A DNA stretch of 37,297 bases. Source: Streptosporangiaceae bacterium (GTDB lineage: Bacteria; Actinomycetota; Actinomycetes; Streptosporangiales; Streptosporangiaceae). The stretch's first letter is position 1. Every line of letters begins with the position of its first letter. The stretch covers positions 1 through 37,297 of the forward strand of contig JAICWX010000055.1 in assembly GCA_025934635.1 (NCBI GenBank). Direction: 5' to 3'. The position numbers and the translations under genes are program-made. Below the pieces are notes generated by a model. It saw nothing but the letters and a program-made list of their open reading frames with translations, made no database searches and was not told the origin of the DNA. Positions 14,343 to 21,472 of this stretch are shown in pieces.

Positions 14343-15172
14343 GCCTTGGGCCGGTACTGGAGCCGGCGCCGTGCCGTCTCGCAGACGCCGCTGCGCTCGT
14401 TCGCCGCCGCGACCTGCCGGGCCTCGTCCAGGTCGGCTGGCGTCAGCAGGCCGTTGCCGAGCAGGAAGTCGGCGAGGTCGCGGGCGTGGCCGCGCTCCTT
14501 CCAGATGAAGCCCTGGAGCAGCTTCTTGTAGTCGGAGACGGCGCCTTCGCCGCTCAGGTCCAGCGCGATGACCACGTCCATCATCGGCACCGTCTGCGGG
14601 GCGGGGCGGCCGCGGATGAACTCCTGGTAGTAGTAAGCCATCGCCAGCCGGGCGGTCGTGTTCCGGTCGAAGTAGCCGCGCACCCGGGCCACCGCTTCCT
14701 CGCCGGGCGCGCCGTCCCGCTGCACGATCGTCCCGGCCTTGGTGGTCTCGCCGGCCGGCAGGGACGGGTTAGCGCCGGTCAGGGGCCGGACCGGAAGCTC
14801 GAGCCGCAGCCGGACGACCCGGGCGCCCACGCTGACCAGCCAGGAGCCCTCGGCCAGGGTGACCGGGAGGGCCTCGTAACGGGCTGGGGCGACCGGCAGG
14901 ACGTGGACCGCCGCCCGCTGCACGTCCTTGGCGTCTGGCCACGCTTCTCCACCGGCGTCCGGGGCCAGGTAGACCCGGTAGGTCGTATCGCGGCTGAACA
15001 GCTCCCAGCGATGATGGACGTAGCGCAGGCCCGCGCAGCGCGGGGCGCGGTGCAGCGTCACGTCCTCGTCGTTACTCAGCGTGCGCCTGTCCAGCCAGGT
15101 AATCTCGTCGGGCGGGCAGGACGCCCACGCGCCGCTCGCCACTGACCACAGAAAAAGCTGACCCGTCGCCAC
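14339..15172 (-). CDS. Unknown protein paired with an FHA protein
   Basis: This is a 277-residue protein without a recognised family. The N-terminal half (about 1-150) is rich in beta-forming Trp/Tyr/Val and Arg pairs (RYVHHRWELFSRDTTYRVYLAP near 50-70). The C-terminal half (about 155-277) is helical and holds a stretch with YYYQEF, DLSGEGAVSDYKKLLQGF and ERGHARDLADFLLGNGLL. The 4-nt overlap at its 3' end is with the convergent SRPBCC gene. It starts (GTG) 26 nt after the FHA stop, so they are probably cotranscribed. A partner in FHA-dependent phospho-signalling is a guess from the neighbour only. Confidence 0.68.
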   Translation of the reverse strand: MATGQLFLWSVASGAWASCPPDEITWLDRRTLSNDEDVTLHRAPRCAGLRYVHHRWELFSRDTTYRVYLAPDAGGEAWPDAKDVQRAAVHVLPVAPARYEALPVTLAEGSWLVSVGARVVRLRLELPVRPLTGANPSLPAGETTKAGTIVQRDGAPGEEAVARVRGYFDRNTTARLAMAYYYQEFIRGRPAPQTVPMMDVVIALDLSGEGAVSDYKKLLQGFIWKERGHARDLADFLLGNGLLTPADLDEARQVAAANERSGVCETARRRLQYRPKA

Positions 15173-15198
15173 CCAGTTAATTGTCGCACTTGCCGGGG

Positions 15199-16206
15199 TC
15201 AGCTGATCTCCACGCGGGACAGCGGCGCGTCGGGCGTGGTCCCCCAGCGGATCGCGTCGCCGTTCTCGAGCGGCTGCTCACCCGCCACCGGCGAACCGTT
15301 GACGGTCAGCCCGTTCCGGCCCTGGTTGGTGATCCACCAGCGGCCGTCGGAGAAGGTGAACTTCGCGTGCTCGCGGGACACCGTAGGCACGTCGGGGAGC
15401 ATCAGCTCCACCGGTCCGCGCCCGGCCCGGGCGCCTGACATCCGGGTCTCGACCACCGAGGATCCGGTGACCAGGCGCAGCGCCGGAGGGACGCTCTCGG
15501 CCATGATCGTGGTCATCCCGCCGCCGGCCGCCGGGCCTGGCTGGTACGCCGCCGGGCTCTGCTCGTACCAGGTACCGCCGGACGTGGCGAAGGCGGGCTG
15601 CGCGGCCGAGTAGGCGAACTCGGCCGCGGGCGGCCCGGCCTGGGCGCCCACCGGGTCGCCCTGCCGCAGGCGGTAGCGGCCCGGCGGCACCGACCCGCTC
15701 GAGGTGACGTACACACTGGGCCGGCCTGCCCCGGTGAGGCGGGCCCGGTATGCGGTCACCTGCTCTTCATAGACTTCTGACACGCTCTCGCTGATGACGC
15801 CGAGTTCCATCCGCTCGCACAGGGCGGCGAGGTCATCCGGGTTCAGCTGGAGTTCGACCAGGCCCGGCGCGAGCAGCGACCCGCTGGGCGTGATCACGAA
15901 CACGTCCGGCAGGTGCCGCATGGCGACCTTCAGCACGTCTTCCCCGTCGCGCCACGGACGGGAGGCAATCCGCTGGATCCACGGATGATCCCGGTCGATG
16001 CCCAGCGCCCGCAGGCCGCCCACGGTCACGGCCGCGAGCCCCGCGATTATCACCAGCGCCACCGTCGCCGAGACGACCGAACTCGTCGCGACCGCAAGGA
16101 CCACCCAGGTCCCGGCCACGCCGCCGATGATCGCCCAGCGCCGGCGGCTTCGCTGCCGCACCGGCGCGCGCGGCGAACGGCGCGGCTCTTCGTTGTCCTT
16201 ACTCAT
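15199..16206 (-). CDS. Membrane-anchored FHA-domain protein
   Basis: This is a 335-residue protein. A basic N-terminus (1-25) leads into two hydrophobic helices (about 26-46 and 47-67). A middle domain (about 100-185) has the strand-helix-strand layout of the FhaA N-terminal domain (DUF3662), with VELQLNPDDLAALCERM and a closing PGRYRLRQG. A Pro/Gly/Tyr-rich linker follows. The C-terminal FHA domain (about 245-332) has TVSREHAKF and NGLTVNGSPV, the conserved Ser-Arg-x-His and Asn-Gly phosphothreonine-binding signatures. It would bind a phosphothreonine protein at the inner membrane face. ATG at 16206. No kinase is in the window. The next gene follows 26 nt on. Confidence 0.88.
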   Translation of the reverse strand: MSKDNEEPRRSPRAPVRQRSRRRWAIIGGVAGTWVVLAVATSSVVSATVALVIIAGLAAVTVGGLRALGIDRDHPWIQRIASRPWRDGEDVLKVAMRHLPDVFVITPSGSLLAPGLVELQLNPDDLAALCERMELGVISESVSEVYEEQVTAYRARLTGAGRPSVYVTSSGSVPPGRYRLRQGDPVGAQAGPPAAEFAYSAAQPAFATSGGTWYEQSPAAYQPGPAAGGGMTTIMAESVPPALRLVTGSSVVETRMSGARAGRGPVELMLPDVPTVSREHAKFTFSDGRWWITNQGRNGLTVNGSPVAGEQPLENGDAIRWGTTPDAPLSRVEIS

Positions 16207-16314
16207 CGCCAGCCTCGCTCATCTGAGCCTTCCGTCATCAAGTACCGTCACCGCCAGGCCTCGAGACTGAGGATGCGGCCGCGCGTACGCGCCCGTCAAC
16301 GAATCGGGGGCAGC

Positions 16315-16330
16315 TTCCAGACATCTGGAA
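16315..16330. promoter_or_regulatory. Perfect 16-bp palindrome, candidate operator
   Basis: The arms TTCCAGA and TCTGGAA flank a 2-nt centre. It lies between divergent genes, 109 nt upstream of the FHA start and 208 nt upstream of the hydrolase start. The binding protein is unknown. Confidence 0.5.
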
Positions 16331-16357
16331 ATTGGCCGGACTTGGCTGGCTGGCTGG

Positions 16358-16372
16358 TTTCGGCGGCCGAAA
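16358..16372. promoter_or_regulatory. Perfect 15-bp palindrome
   Basis: The arms TTTCGGC and GCCGAAA flank a single central G. A related smaller dyad, TTCGG and CCGAA around one C, sits 49 bp downstream (16409-16419). It could be an operator or RNA hairpin; role unknown. Confidence 0.4.
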
Positions 16373-16537
16373 GCAGGATGGTGTGCGTTTTGGCGAAAGC
16401 CAGCCTCGTTCGGCCCGAAAAAACCGGACCTGGGTACGGCGGGATGTTCCGGCTCGGTGGCGGCCGTCCGCGCAGGTGGGCCGGCTGGTGATGGTACGTT
16501 TCTGGCGACCCGGAACGACGAGCCTGGAGGTAACCAG

Positions 16538-17284
16538 ATGCCGCGCCTGGAGGTCCAGATCCCCGCTCCCGACGGTGACAGCCCCGGGACGCTGCACGTC
16601 CCCGACGGCACCGGCCCGTGGCCGGGGGTGCTGGTCTTCCCCGACGCGGGCGGGGCCCGGGAGACGATGCGGCGGATGGGCGACCACCTGGCGGGGATGG
16701 GGTACGTCGCGCTGGTCCCGGACATCTACTACCGGGCGGGCGCGTGGGCGCCGTTCGACGTGGCGACGCTGTTTACCGACCCGGACGAGCGGACCCGGAT
16801 GGGGAGCCTGGTCCGCCCGCTCAGCAATGACCGGATCATCGCCGACGCCGCCGCCTACGCGTCGTTCCTGCTGGGCCGGCCGGAGGTGAGCGGGACGGCG
16901 ATCGGCACGACCGGTTACTGCCTGGGCGGGCGGATGTCCATGGTCGCGGCGGGCGGGCTCGGCGGCACGATCGCCGCGGCGGCGTCGTTCCACGGCGGCC
17001 GGATCGCGGTGGACGGCGATCCGTCGAGCCCGCACCTGGCGGCGGACCAGATTGCCGCCGAGGTCTATGTGGCCGGCGCCACGGACGATGACTCGTTCAC
17101 GGCCGAGCAGGCCGAACTGCTGCGCGGCGCGCTGGCCGATGCCGGGGCCGATTTCACGGTGGAGTTCTACCCTGCTCACCACGGGTTCGCGGTGCCGGAC
17201 AACCCGACCTACGACGCCGCGGCGGACGCCCGGCACTGGGACGCGCTCGGGCGGCTCTACCAGGCCCGGCTGGGCGGCGCCTGA
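16538..17284 (+). CDS. Dienelactone hydrolase family protein
   Basis: This is a 248-residue alpha/beta hydrolase with the Cys-Asp-His triad of dienelactone hydrolases. The nucleophile elbow GYCLGGRM places Cys128; the acid is one of Asp183-185 in GATDDDSF; the base is His215 in AHHGF. It has the YRAGAW and FHGGRIAV loops of the family. Such enzymes hydrolyse dienelactones in chloroaromatic catabolism or other small esters; the context does not decide. The ATG at 16538 has GGAGGT 6-7 nt upstream, the best ribosome site in the window. It is convergent with the protease gene, 21 bp apart. Confidence 0.93.
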   Translation: MPRLEVQIPAPDGDSPGTLHVPDGTGPWPGVLVFPDAGGARETMRRMGDHLAGMGYVALVPDIYYRAGAWAPFDVATLFTDPDERTRMGSLVRPLSNDRIIADAAAYASFLLGRPEVSGTAIGTTGYCLGGRMSMVAAGGLGGTIAAAASFHGGRIAVDGDPSSPHLAADQIAAEVYVAGATDDDSFTAEQAELLRGALADAGADFTVEFYPAHHGFAVPDNPTYDAAADARHWDALGRLYQARLGGA

Positions 17285-17305
17285 GCCGGGTGCTTGCCTG
17301 GTACC

Positions 17306-19030
17306 TCACCGGCTGCTGAAGGCGGCCGTCGTGGTGATGAGCATGCTCTGCAGCGTCAGCACGTGGTGTCCCGCGGTCAGGCCCAGCGAGGCCGGGTTGA
17401 CCGTGTAGCTGACCGTGCCCTGGTCAGTGGCCGTGAGGGTGGTGACAGCCTTGCCGTCGATGGCCAGCTTGACGGGATGGCGCGGCAGGAAACCGGTGCC
17501 GGACACCAGGGACGTGCCGCCGGCCGGGATGTCGCCGGCCGAGAGCCTGGTGCTGTGCTCGAGCTGGCCGAGGTTCCTGGCCGCCTGCTGCCGGGCGGCC
17601 TGGTCCAGGCCAGAGGCCTGCGCCGCGACCAGGGCGGGGACGAACTTGCTGGCATCGATGGTGCCCCAGCCGCTGGCGACGTCGAACCCGCGGGCCGCCG
17701 TGAAGCCCTGGACCACGACCTTGCCGCTCGGGTCGATCACCGAGTTGTTCCCGCTCACCACGTCGGAGACGCCGGCGCGCGACCCGAGCGGGCCGAGCAG
17801 GCCGTAGAGCACCGGGTTGATCGGGCCGAGATTCCGGCCGTGGTTGAACTGGGTCGCCAGCGCGAGCACGCCGGCCACCATGGGCGCCGATTCCGAGGTG
17901 CCCTCCTGGGCGTCCATGGTGATGTCGGGCACCGATCGCCACGGCGAGCGGGTGATCCGGGCCACGCCGCCCTGGTAGGCCGGCCGCGGGAAGACGGCGG
18001 AGAACCCGGCGCCCTCGGAGAAGATGCCCTCGTGCCAGATCGGGTCCGGTCCGAACTTGGCCCCGGTGGTCGTGCTGACGTTCGGCACGGTACCGCCCAC
18101 CGCCGTCATCCAGGGATTGTCCACCCAGGTGGCCGTGGCCGGCCCGGGGCTGGTGGTGCTGCACTGGGCGTTGGCGATGGCCAGGTTCTGCACCACGCCG
18201 CAGTCACCGGTGGCGTTCGTCACCGGGATACCCGCGGCGGCCGCCGCCAGCGGGCCGGGGTCGTTGGCGTGGATCTGGGCGTTGCCGAAGGTGTAGGTGT
18301 CCTCGCCGGTGCCGTCGCTGATCGACATGACGTTGGCGACATGACGGGCGCTGATGTATTCGAGCGCGCGCATCATCTCCGGCGGCGCCACGTTGCTCGC
18401 CGCGTCGTCGGTGATCTCGCTGTCGGCCGGGGTGGCCGAGATGACGATCTTGGCATAGGGCGCGATCAGGTGCACGGCGAGCACGTCGAGTTCGAGCTCG
18501 CCCGCCCAGGCGTCACAGGACCCGTAGCTGCCGAGCAAGACCATGCCGGGCGGGCACTGCGCGGGCAGCGGGCCGGACGGGAAGATGGTCTGGATGACCG
18601 GGTCGGGCAGGCCGTACCGCAGGTCCCGGGTGTGGATGAACGACGCGACGTTCGGATCGTCCCAGCCTTCGATGACGGCCACGGTGGTGCCGGAGCCGTC
18701 GATGCCCTTGAGCCAGAGGTTGCCGATGTTGTAGTCGAAGATGTCCTGCGGGCCAGGGGTGAAGTTCGCGAACGACTTGTAGTTGTCCTTCATGTTCTTC
18801 AGCGCGGCCCTGAGCACCTTGATGTGATCCGGGTCGACCGCGGGCAGCGCCCCGCCGCCGATCCCGGCGGCGGCCGGTGGCGCAGCTTCTGGCGCGGTGG
18901 CCTGGGCGGCGGCGAAGGGACCGGCGAGCAGGGCGGCCGCCGCCAGGATGAGCAGGCCCTTCCTGGCGAGACGCTGTGCGGTGAGACGCTGTGCGGTGAG
19001 ACGCTGTGCGGTGAGACGCTGCAGGACCAC
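17306..19030 (-). CDS. Secreted S53 (sedolisin-like) serine-carboxyl peptidase
   Basis: This 574-residue exported protease has an N-terminal basic repeat (about 4-23), then a signal peptide (hydrophobic about 25-40, likely cut near AQA). The catalytic Glu178 and Asp182 lie in AGELELD, Asp276 in NATGDCG, and Ser379 in EGTSESAP, the S53 triad plus oxyanion Asp. AVGGT, GFSAVFPRPAYQ and RSVPDI are family signatures, and WGTID lies in the calcium-site region. A C-terminal Ig-like tail (about 490-574) follows. Sedolisins usually carry a 150-residue or longer propeptide; here only about 65 residues separate the signal peptide from the core. The start is the GTG at 19030; the upstream frame to a TTG at 19204 is A-rich and not coding-like. 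Confidence 0.9.
   Translation of the reverse strand: MVLQRLTAQRLTAQRLTAQRLARKGLLILAAAALLAGPFAAAQATAPEAAPPAAAGIGGGALPAVDPDHIKVLRAALKNMKDNYKSFANFTPGPQDIFDYNIGNLWLKGIDGSGTTVAVIEGWDDPNVASFIHTRDLRYGLPDPVIQTIFPSGPLPAQCPPGMVLLGSYGSCDAWAGELELDVLAVHLIAPYAKIVISATPADSEITDDAASNVAPPEMMRALEYISARHVANVMSISDGTGEDTYTFGNAQIHANDPGPLAAAAAGIPVTNATGDCGVVQNLAIANAQCSTTSPGPATATWVDNPWMTAVGGTVPNVSTTTGAKFGPDPIWHEGIFSEGAGFSAVFPRPAYQGGVARITRSPWRSVPDITMDAQEGTSESAPMVAGVLALATQFNHGRNLGPINPVLYGLLGPLGSRAGVSDVVSGNNSVIDPSGKVVVQGFTAARGFDVASGWGTIDASKFVPALVAAQASGLDQAARQQAARNLGQLEHSTRLSAGDIPAGGTSLVSGTGFLPRHPVKLAIDGKAVTTLTATDQGTVSYTVNPASLGLTAGHHVLTLQSMLITTTAAFSSR
18968..19022 (-). repeat. 15-nt tandem repeat in the signal-peptide region
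   Basis: The plus-strand unit GAGACGCTGTGCGGT occurs at 18968-18982, 18983-18997 and 18998-19012, with a partial copy to about 19022. On the minus strand it encodes QRLTA units just before the signal-peptide hydrophobic core, adding positive charge to the n-region. Confidence 0.92.
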
Positions 19031-19201
19031 GATGCACCGGCCTCTCGTGAAGGGTGCACCCGCGTGAGCGACGGTCGGTCGCCGTTTGCAGTCTCTCTTG
19101 AGGGGCGGTTGCGAACAAGTTCGTTTTGTTTCCTTCTCATACCTTTTCGCCGGAGCATCACTGGCTCGCGGCTTCATATCGTGGTGGTCCGTGAGTGCTT
19201 T

Positions 19202-19228
19202 CAACGTTTTGTTGACAACGACTTGTTG
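19202..19228. promoter_or_regulatory. Two tandem CAAC-N5-GTTG dyads overlapping a -35 box
   Basis: CAACGTTTTGTTG at 19202-19214 and CAACGACTTGTTG at 19216-19228 lie one nucleotide apart. Together with the flanking TTT and AAA they also form a larger 33-bp symmetric array (19199-19231). The -35 hexamer TTGACA (19212-19217) spans the junction, so a bound protein would block polymerase. The proximity to two regulator genes suggests autoregulation. Confidence 0.7.
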
Positions 19229-19241
19229 AAACCTCTAGCGT
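19212..19241 (+). promoter_or_regulatory. Consensus promoter of the regulator pair, leaderless
   Basis: TTGACA (19212-19217), an 18-nt spacer and TAGCGT (19236-19241) match the housekeeping sigma consensus. The predicted transcript start falls on or beside the A of the ATG at 19248, and no ribosome site exists, so the mRNA is probably leaderless. Confidence 0.75.
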
Positions 19242-19247
19242 GCGGGC

Positions 19248-19691
19248 ATGGGGCACGCAGACGCTGATCACGGGCCGGCCGATCGGGGACAGGCGGATCA
19301 CGGGCAGGCGGATCACGGGCAGGCGGATCACGGGCAGGCGGCCCGCGAGGCCGATGCCCGCCAGCGGCTGCTCGAGGCCGGCGGCGCATCGCTGCCCCGT
19401 GCCCCGTGGCGGGCCGGGCCGCAGCCCCCGTCGGCAGCCGACCTGATCCAGTTCACCCTGTGGCGCAGCCACGCCGCCGGCACCGGTGACGGCGAACTGC
19501 TGGCGGCCCTGGCCCTGCTGCCCGCGGCCCGGGCCGAGGCGGATCAGGTCGAGGCGGCGCTGCTGTTCACGGCGCGAGCCCGCGGCCTGTCGTGGGCCCG
19601 CATCTCGCAGGCGATCGGGCTCGGGTCACCCCAGGCCGCGCAGCAGCGGTTCGGCCGGATCAGCAGCCGGGCGCCGAACGGGGGCAGCTGA
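19248..19691 (+). CDS. Small sigma-4/HTH-like DNA-binding protein with repeat N-terminus
   Basis: This is a 147-residue protein. Residues 1-35 are low complexity, built from a 15-nt repeat encoding QADHG units, and probably disordered. Residues about 85-147 are helical and end in a helix-turn-helix: ARARGLSWARISQAIGLGSPQAAQQRFGR, in which SWARISQAIG and the PQAAQQRF recognition-like helix resemble a sigma-region-4 or small actinobacterial HTH. It starts at the ATG at 19248 directly after the consensus promoter. The next gene begins 1 nt after its stop, so they form an operon. It may bind the CAAC-N5-GTTG dyads; that is inferred from position. Confidence 0.78.
   Translation: MGHADADHGPADRGQADHGQADHGQADHGQAAREADARQRLLEAGGASLPRAPWRAGPQPPSAADLIQFTLWRSHAAGTGDGELLAALALLPAARAEADQVEAALLFTARARGLSWARISQAIGLGSPQAAQQRFGRISSRAPNGGS
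19290..19340 (+). repeat. 15-nt tandem repeat in coding sequence (three copies)
   Basis: The unit CAGGCGGATCACGGG occurs exactly at 19290-19304, 19305-19319 and 19320-19334, then starts a broken fourth. It encodes the QADHG repeats at the N-terminus of the HTH protein and keeps the frame. Confidence 0.92.
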
Positions 19692-19692
19692 C

Positions 19693-20328
19693 GTGGCCCA
19701 CGCGTCCGCGCCTGACGACCTCGTGCTGCACGGCGCCCGGGTGCTGGGCTTCCCCACGGCCGCCCGCATCGCGAGCCGCTACGGCCTCGAGGCCAGCGCG
19801 GCCGAGGAGACGCTGCTGGACTTCGAGGCGCACGGCTGGGTCCGCCAGCTGAGCTTCGGCGGTACTTCCGGGTGGTCGCTGACCGAGGCCGGCCGGATCG
19901 AGAACGAGCGGCGGCTCGCCGCCGAACTCGACGGCGCCGGCGCCCGCGATACCGTCATCCGCGCCCACCGGGCGTTCCTGCCGCTGAACCATCAGCTCGG
20001 CGCCGCCTGTACCGACTGGCAGATCCGGCCGGCCCCGGCCGACCCGATGACCTTCAACGACCACACCGACTGGCGCTGGGACGAGCGTGTGCTGCGGACG
20101 CTGGCGTCGCTGGACTCATCGTTCGGGAGGCTGTGCGGCCGGCTCGCCCGGGAACTGGAACGCTTCGACGGCTACGCCGGCCGGTACTCCGCCGCGCTGA
20201 CCCGGGCGCGGGCGGGCCAGAACGCCTGGGTCGACGGCCATGACCGGGACTCGTGCCACATCGTCTGGATCCAGTTCCACGAGGATCTCCTCGCCACCCT
20301 CGGCCTGCCGCGCGGCGCCGACAGCTGA
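19693..20328 (+). CDS. Winged-helix regulator-like protein with unknown C-terminal domain
   Basis: This is a 211-residue protein. Residues about 10-75 read as a winged helix of the MarR/PadR type: FPTAARIASRYGLEASAAEETLLDFEAHGWVRQL gives the recognition helices, and the wing WSLTEAGRIENERRL is a close match to MarR-like proteins. Residues about 90-205 form an unassigned domain with conserved-looking Trp/His/Asp positions (DWQIRP, NDHTDWRWDERV, HIVWIQFHEDLL). It starts at GTG 1 nt after the preceding HTH gene stop. A two-protein regulatory unit is likely; the target is unknown. It ends inside a 25-bp repeat. Confidence 0.75.
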   Translation: MAHASAPDDLVLHGARVLGFPTAARIASRYGLEASAAEETLLDFEAHGWVRQLSFGGTSGWSLTEAGRIENERRLAAELDGAGARDTVIRAHRAFLPLNHQLGAACTDWQIRPAPADPMTFNDHTDWRWDERVLRTLASLDSSFGRLCGRLARELERFDGYAGRYSAALTRARAGQNAWVDGHDRDSCHIVWIQFHEDLLATLGLPRGADS

Positions 20329-20375
20329 TCGTCCTGGTCCGCCGGCCGGTTGATCGTCCTGGCCCGCCGACGGTC
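20326..20375. repeat. 25-bp direct repeat starting at a stop codon
   Basis: Two copies, 20326-20350 and 20351-20375, share TGATCGTCCTGG-n-CCGCCG before diverging. The first copy begins with the TGA of the winged-helix gene. It fills most of the gap to the convergent AraC gene. Confidence 0.85.
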
Positions 20376-20391
20376 CCTCTGGCCGGCGCGG

Positions 20392-21318
20392 TCAGGGCAG
20401 GTGGCGGACGTCGGACGGGGCCTGCGGGCCGGCCGCCGCGCGGAGGCGGGCGGCGTCCTGGCCGGGCGGGACACCGAACAGCCGGCGGTACTCGCGGTTG
20501 AACTGGGAGGGACTGTCGTAGCCCACGAGGTGGCCGGCCGCGGCGACATCACCCGGGCGGGAGACCAGGAACGAGCGGGCATTCTGCAGGCGGATGCATT
20601 TCTGGAACTGCACCGGGCTCATCGCGGTGACGGCGCGGAAGTGCCGGTGGAACGCGGACGGGCTCATCCCGGCCTGCCGGGCGAGATCGGGGATCCGCAC
20701 CGGCTCGGCGTAGTTGTCACGGATCCACCGGATCGCCCGGCTGACGTGGGACAGGCCGCTGTCGGCCAGGCCGATCTGGCGGACCATGGCGGCGTGCGGA
20801 CCGGTCAGCAGCCGCCACAGGATCTCCCGCTCGGTCAGCGGCGCGAGCACAGGCGCGTCGGCCGGATGGTCGAGCAGCCGCAGCAGCCGGGCCACGGCGT
20901 CGAGCAGTTCCAGGCCGGCCTCGCCGGTGGCGATCGCGGGCGGCCCGGCGGCCGGGCGGGACCAGCGCCCGGCCGGGAGCTCCAGCAGCAGCGGGGCGAT
21001 GGCGGCCGGCCGCAGGGCCAGTCCCAGGGCCAGCGCCGGGACCTGCGGGCTGGCGTCGATGAAGTGGCCGGTGAGGTGCAGTTCGGCGGTGATCACGAGG
21101 AGATCCCCCGCCCGGTACTCGAACACCTGGTCACCGAGCAGCAGGCGCTTGCCGCCCTGGGCCATGACGACCAGGAGCGGCTCGGCCAGCGAATGATGCT
21201 CCTGCGACGTCTCCACCTTCGACAGGCTCAGCCCGGCAACCAGTGTCCGCAGGTCCGGCCGGGCGTGGGCGGCGATGAGGCCGCGGAGCTCGGCCATGAG
21301 GCCGTCGACGGTGCGCAC
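20392..21318 (-). CDS. AraC-family transcriptional regulator (AraC_N type)
   Basis: This 308-residue regulator has an N-terminal cupin-like AraC_N domain (about 20-190), with SLAEPLLVVMAQGGKRLLLG and YRAGDLLVITAELHLTGH. The C-terminal double HTH (about 200-295) has IPDLARQAGMSPSAFHRHFRAVTAMSPVQFQK and VAAAGHLVGYDSPSQFNREYRRLFG, the usual AraC signature. It is divergent from an aldo/keto reductase gene, an arrangement known for YqhC-type regulators that control reductases in response to aldehydes. That role is inferred. The start is GTG at 21318; frames further up meet a stop. Confidence 0.92.
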   Translation of the reverse strand: MRTVDGLMAELRGLIAAHARPDLRTLVAGLSLSKVETSQEHHSLAEPLLVVMAQGGKRLLLGDQVFEYRAGDLLVITAELHLTGHFIDASPQVPALALGLALRPAAIAPLLLELPAGRWSRPAAGPPAIATGEAGLELLDAVARLLRLLDHPADAPVLAPLTEREILWRLLTGPHAAMVRQIGLADSGLSHVSRAIRWIRDNYAEPVRIPDLARQAGMSPSAFHRHFRAVTAMSPVQFQKCIRLQNARSFLVSRPGDVAAAGHLVGYDSPSQFNREYRRLFGVPPGQDAARLRAAAGPQAPSDVRHLP

Positions 21319-21472
21319 GCTTCACTTCACCATGCGGGATTAGGTCCGTCAATGCGATCGAGGCGATATCGATCGGATCGTGCAAGAGCGGGCGCGTAAT
21401 GGTCTACCGCCGGCCCGGCTGCCCGCGCTTCGATGGAGAGAACCATTTCCGACAGGCTTGGAGAGCACCCTG

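Larger units (their letters stand above)
16207..16537. other. Divergent intergenic region (331 bp)
   Basis: This region separates the FHA gene from the dienelactone hydrolase gene. I see no convincing gene. It holds two perfect short palindromes (16315-16330 and 16358-16372), a smaller TTCGG/CCGAA dyad at 16409-16419 followed by six A's, and the ribosome site GGAGGT at 16526-16531. It is presumably the promoter region of both genes. Confidence 0.7.

Noticed and set aside
19112..19123. CGAAC-AA-GTTCG as an SOS (LexA) box
   Set aside because: The actinobacterial LexA box needs four bases between GAAC and GTTC; here there are two, and the nearby genes are not DNA-repair genes.
19031..19204. N-terminal extension of the protease to a TTG at 19204
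   Set aside because: The stretch is A-rich and lacks the codon bias of the gene; the GTG at 19030 puts a normal signal peptide at the N-terminus.
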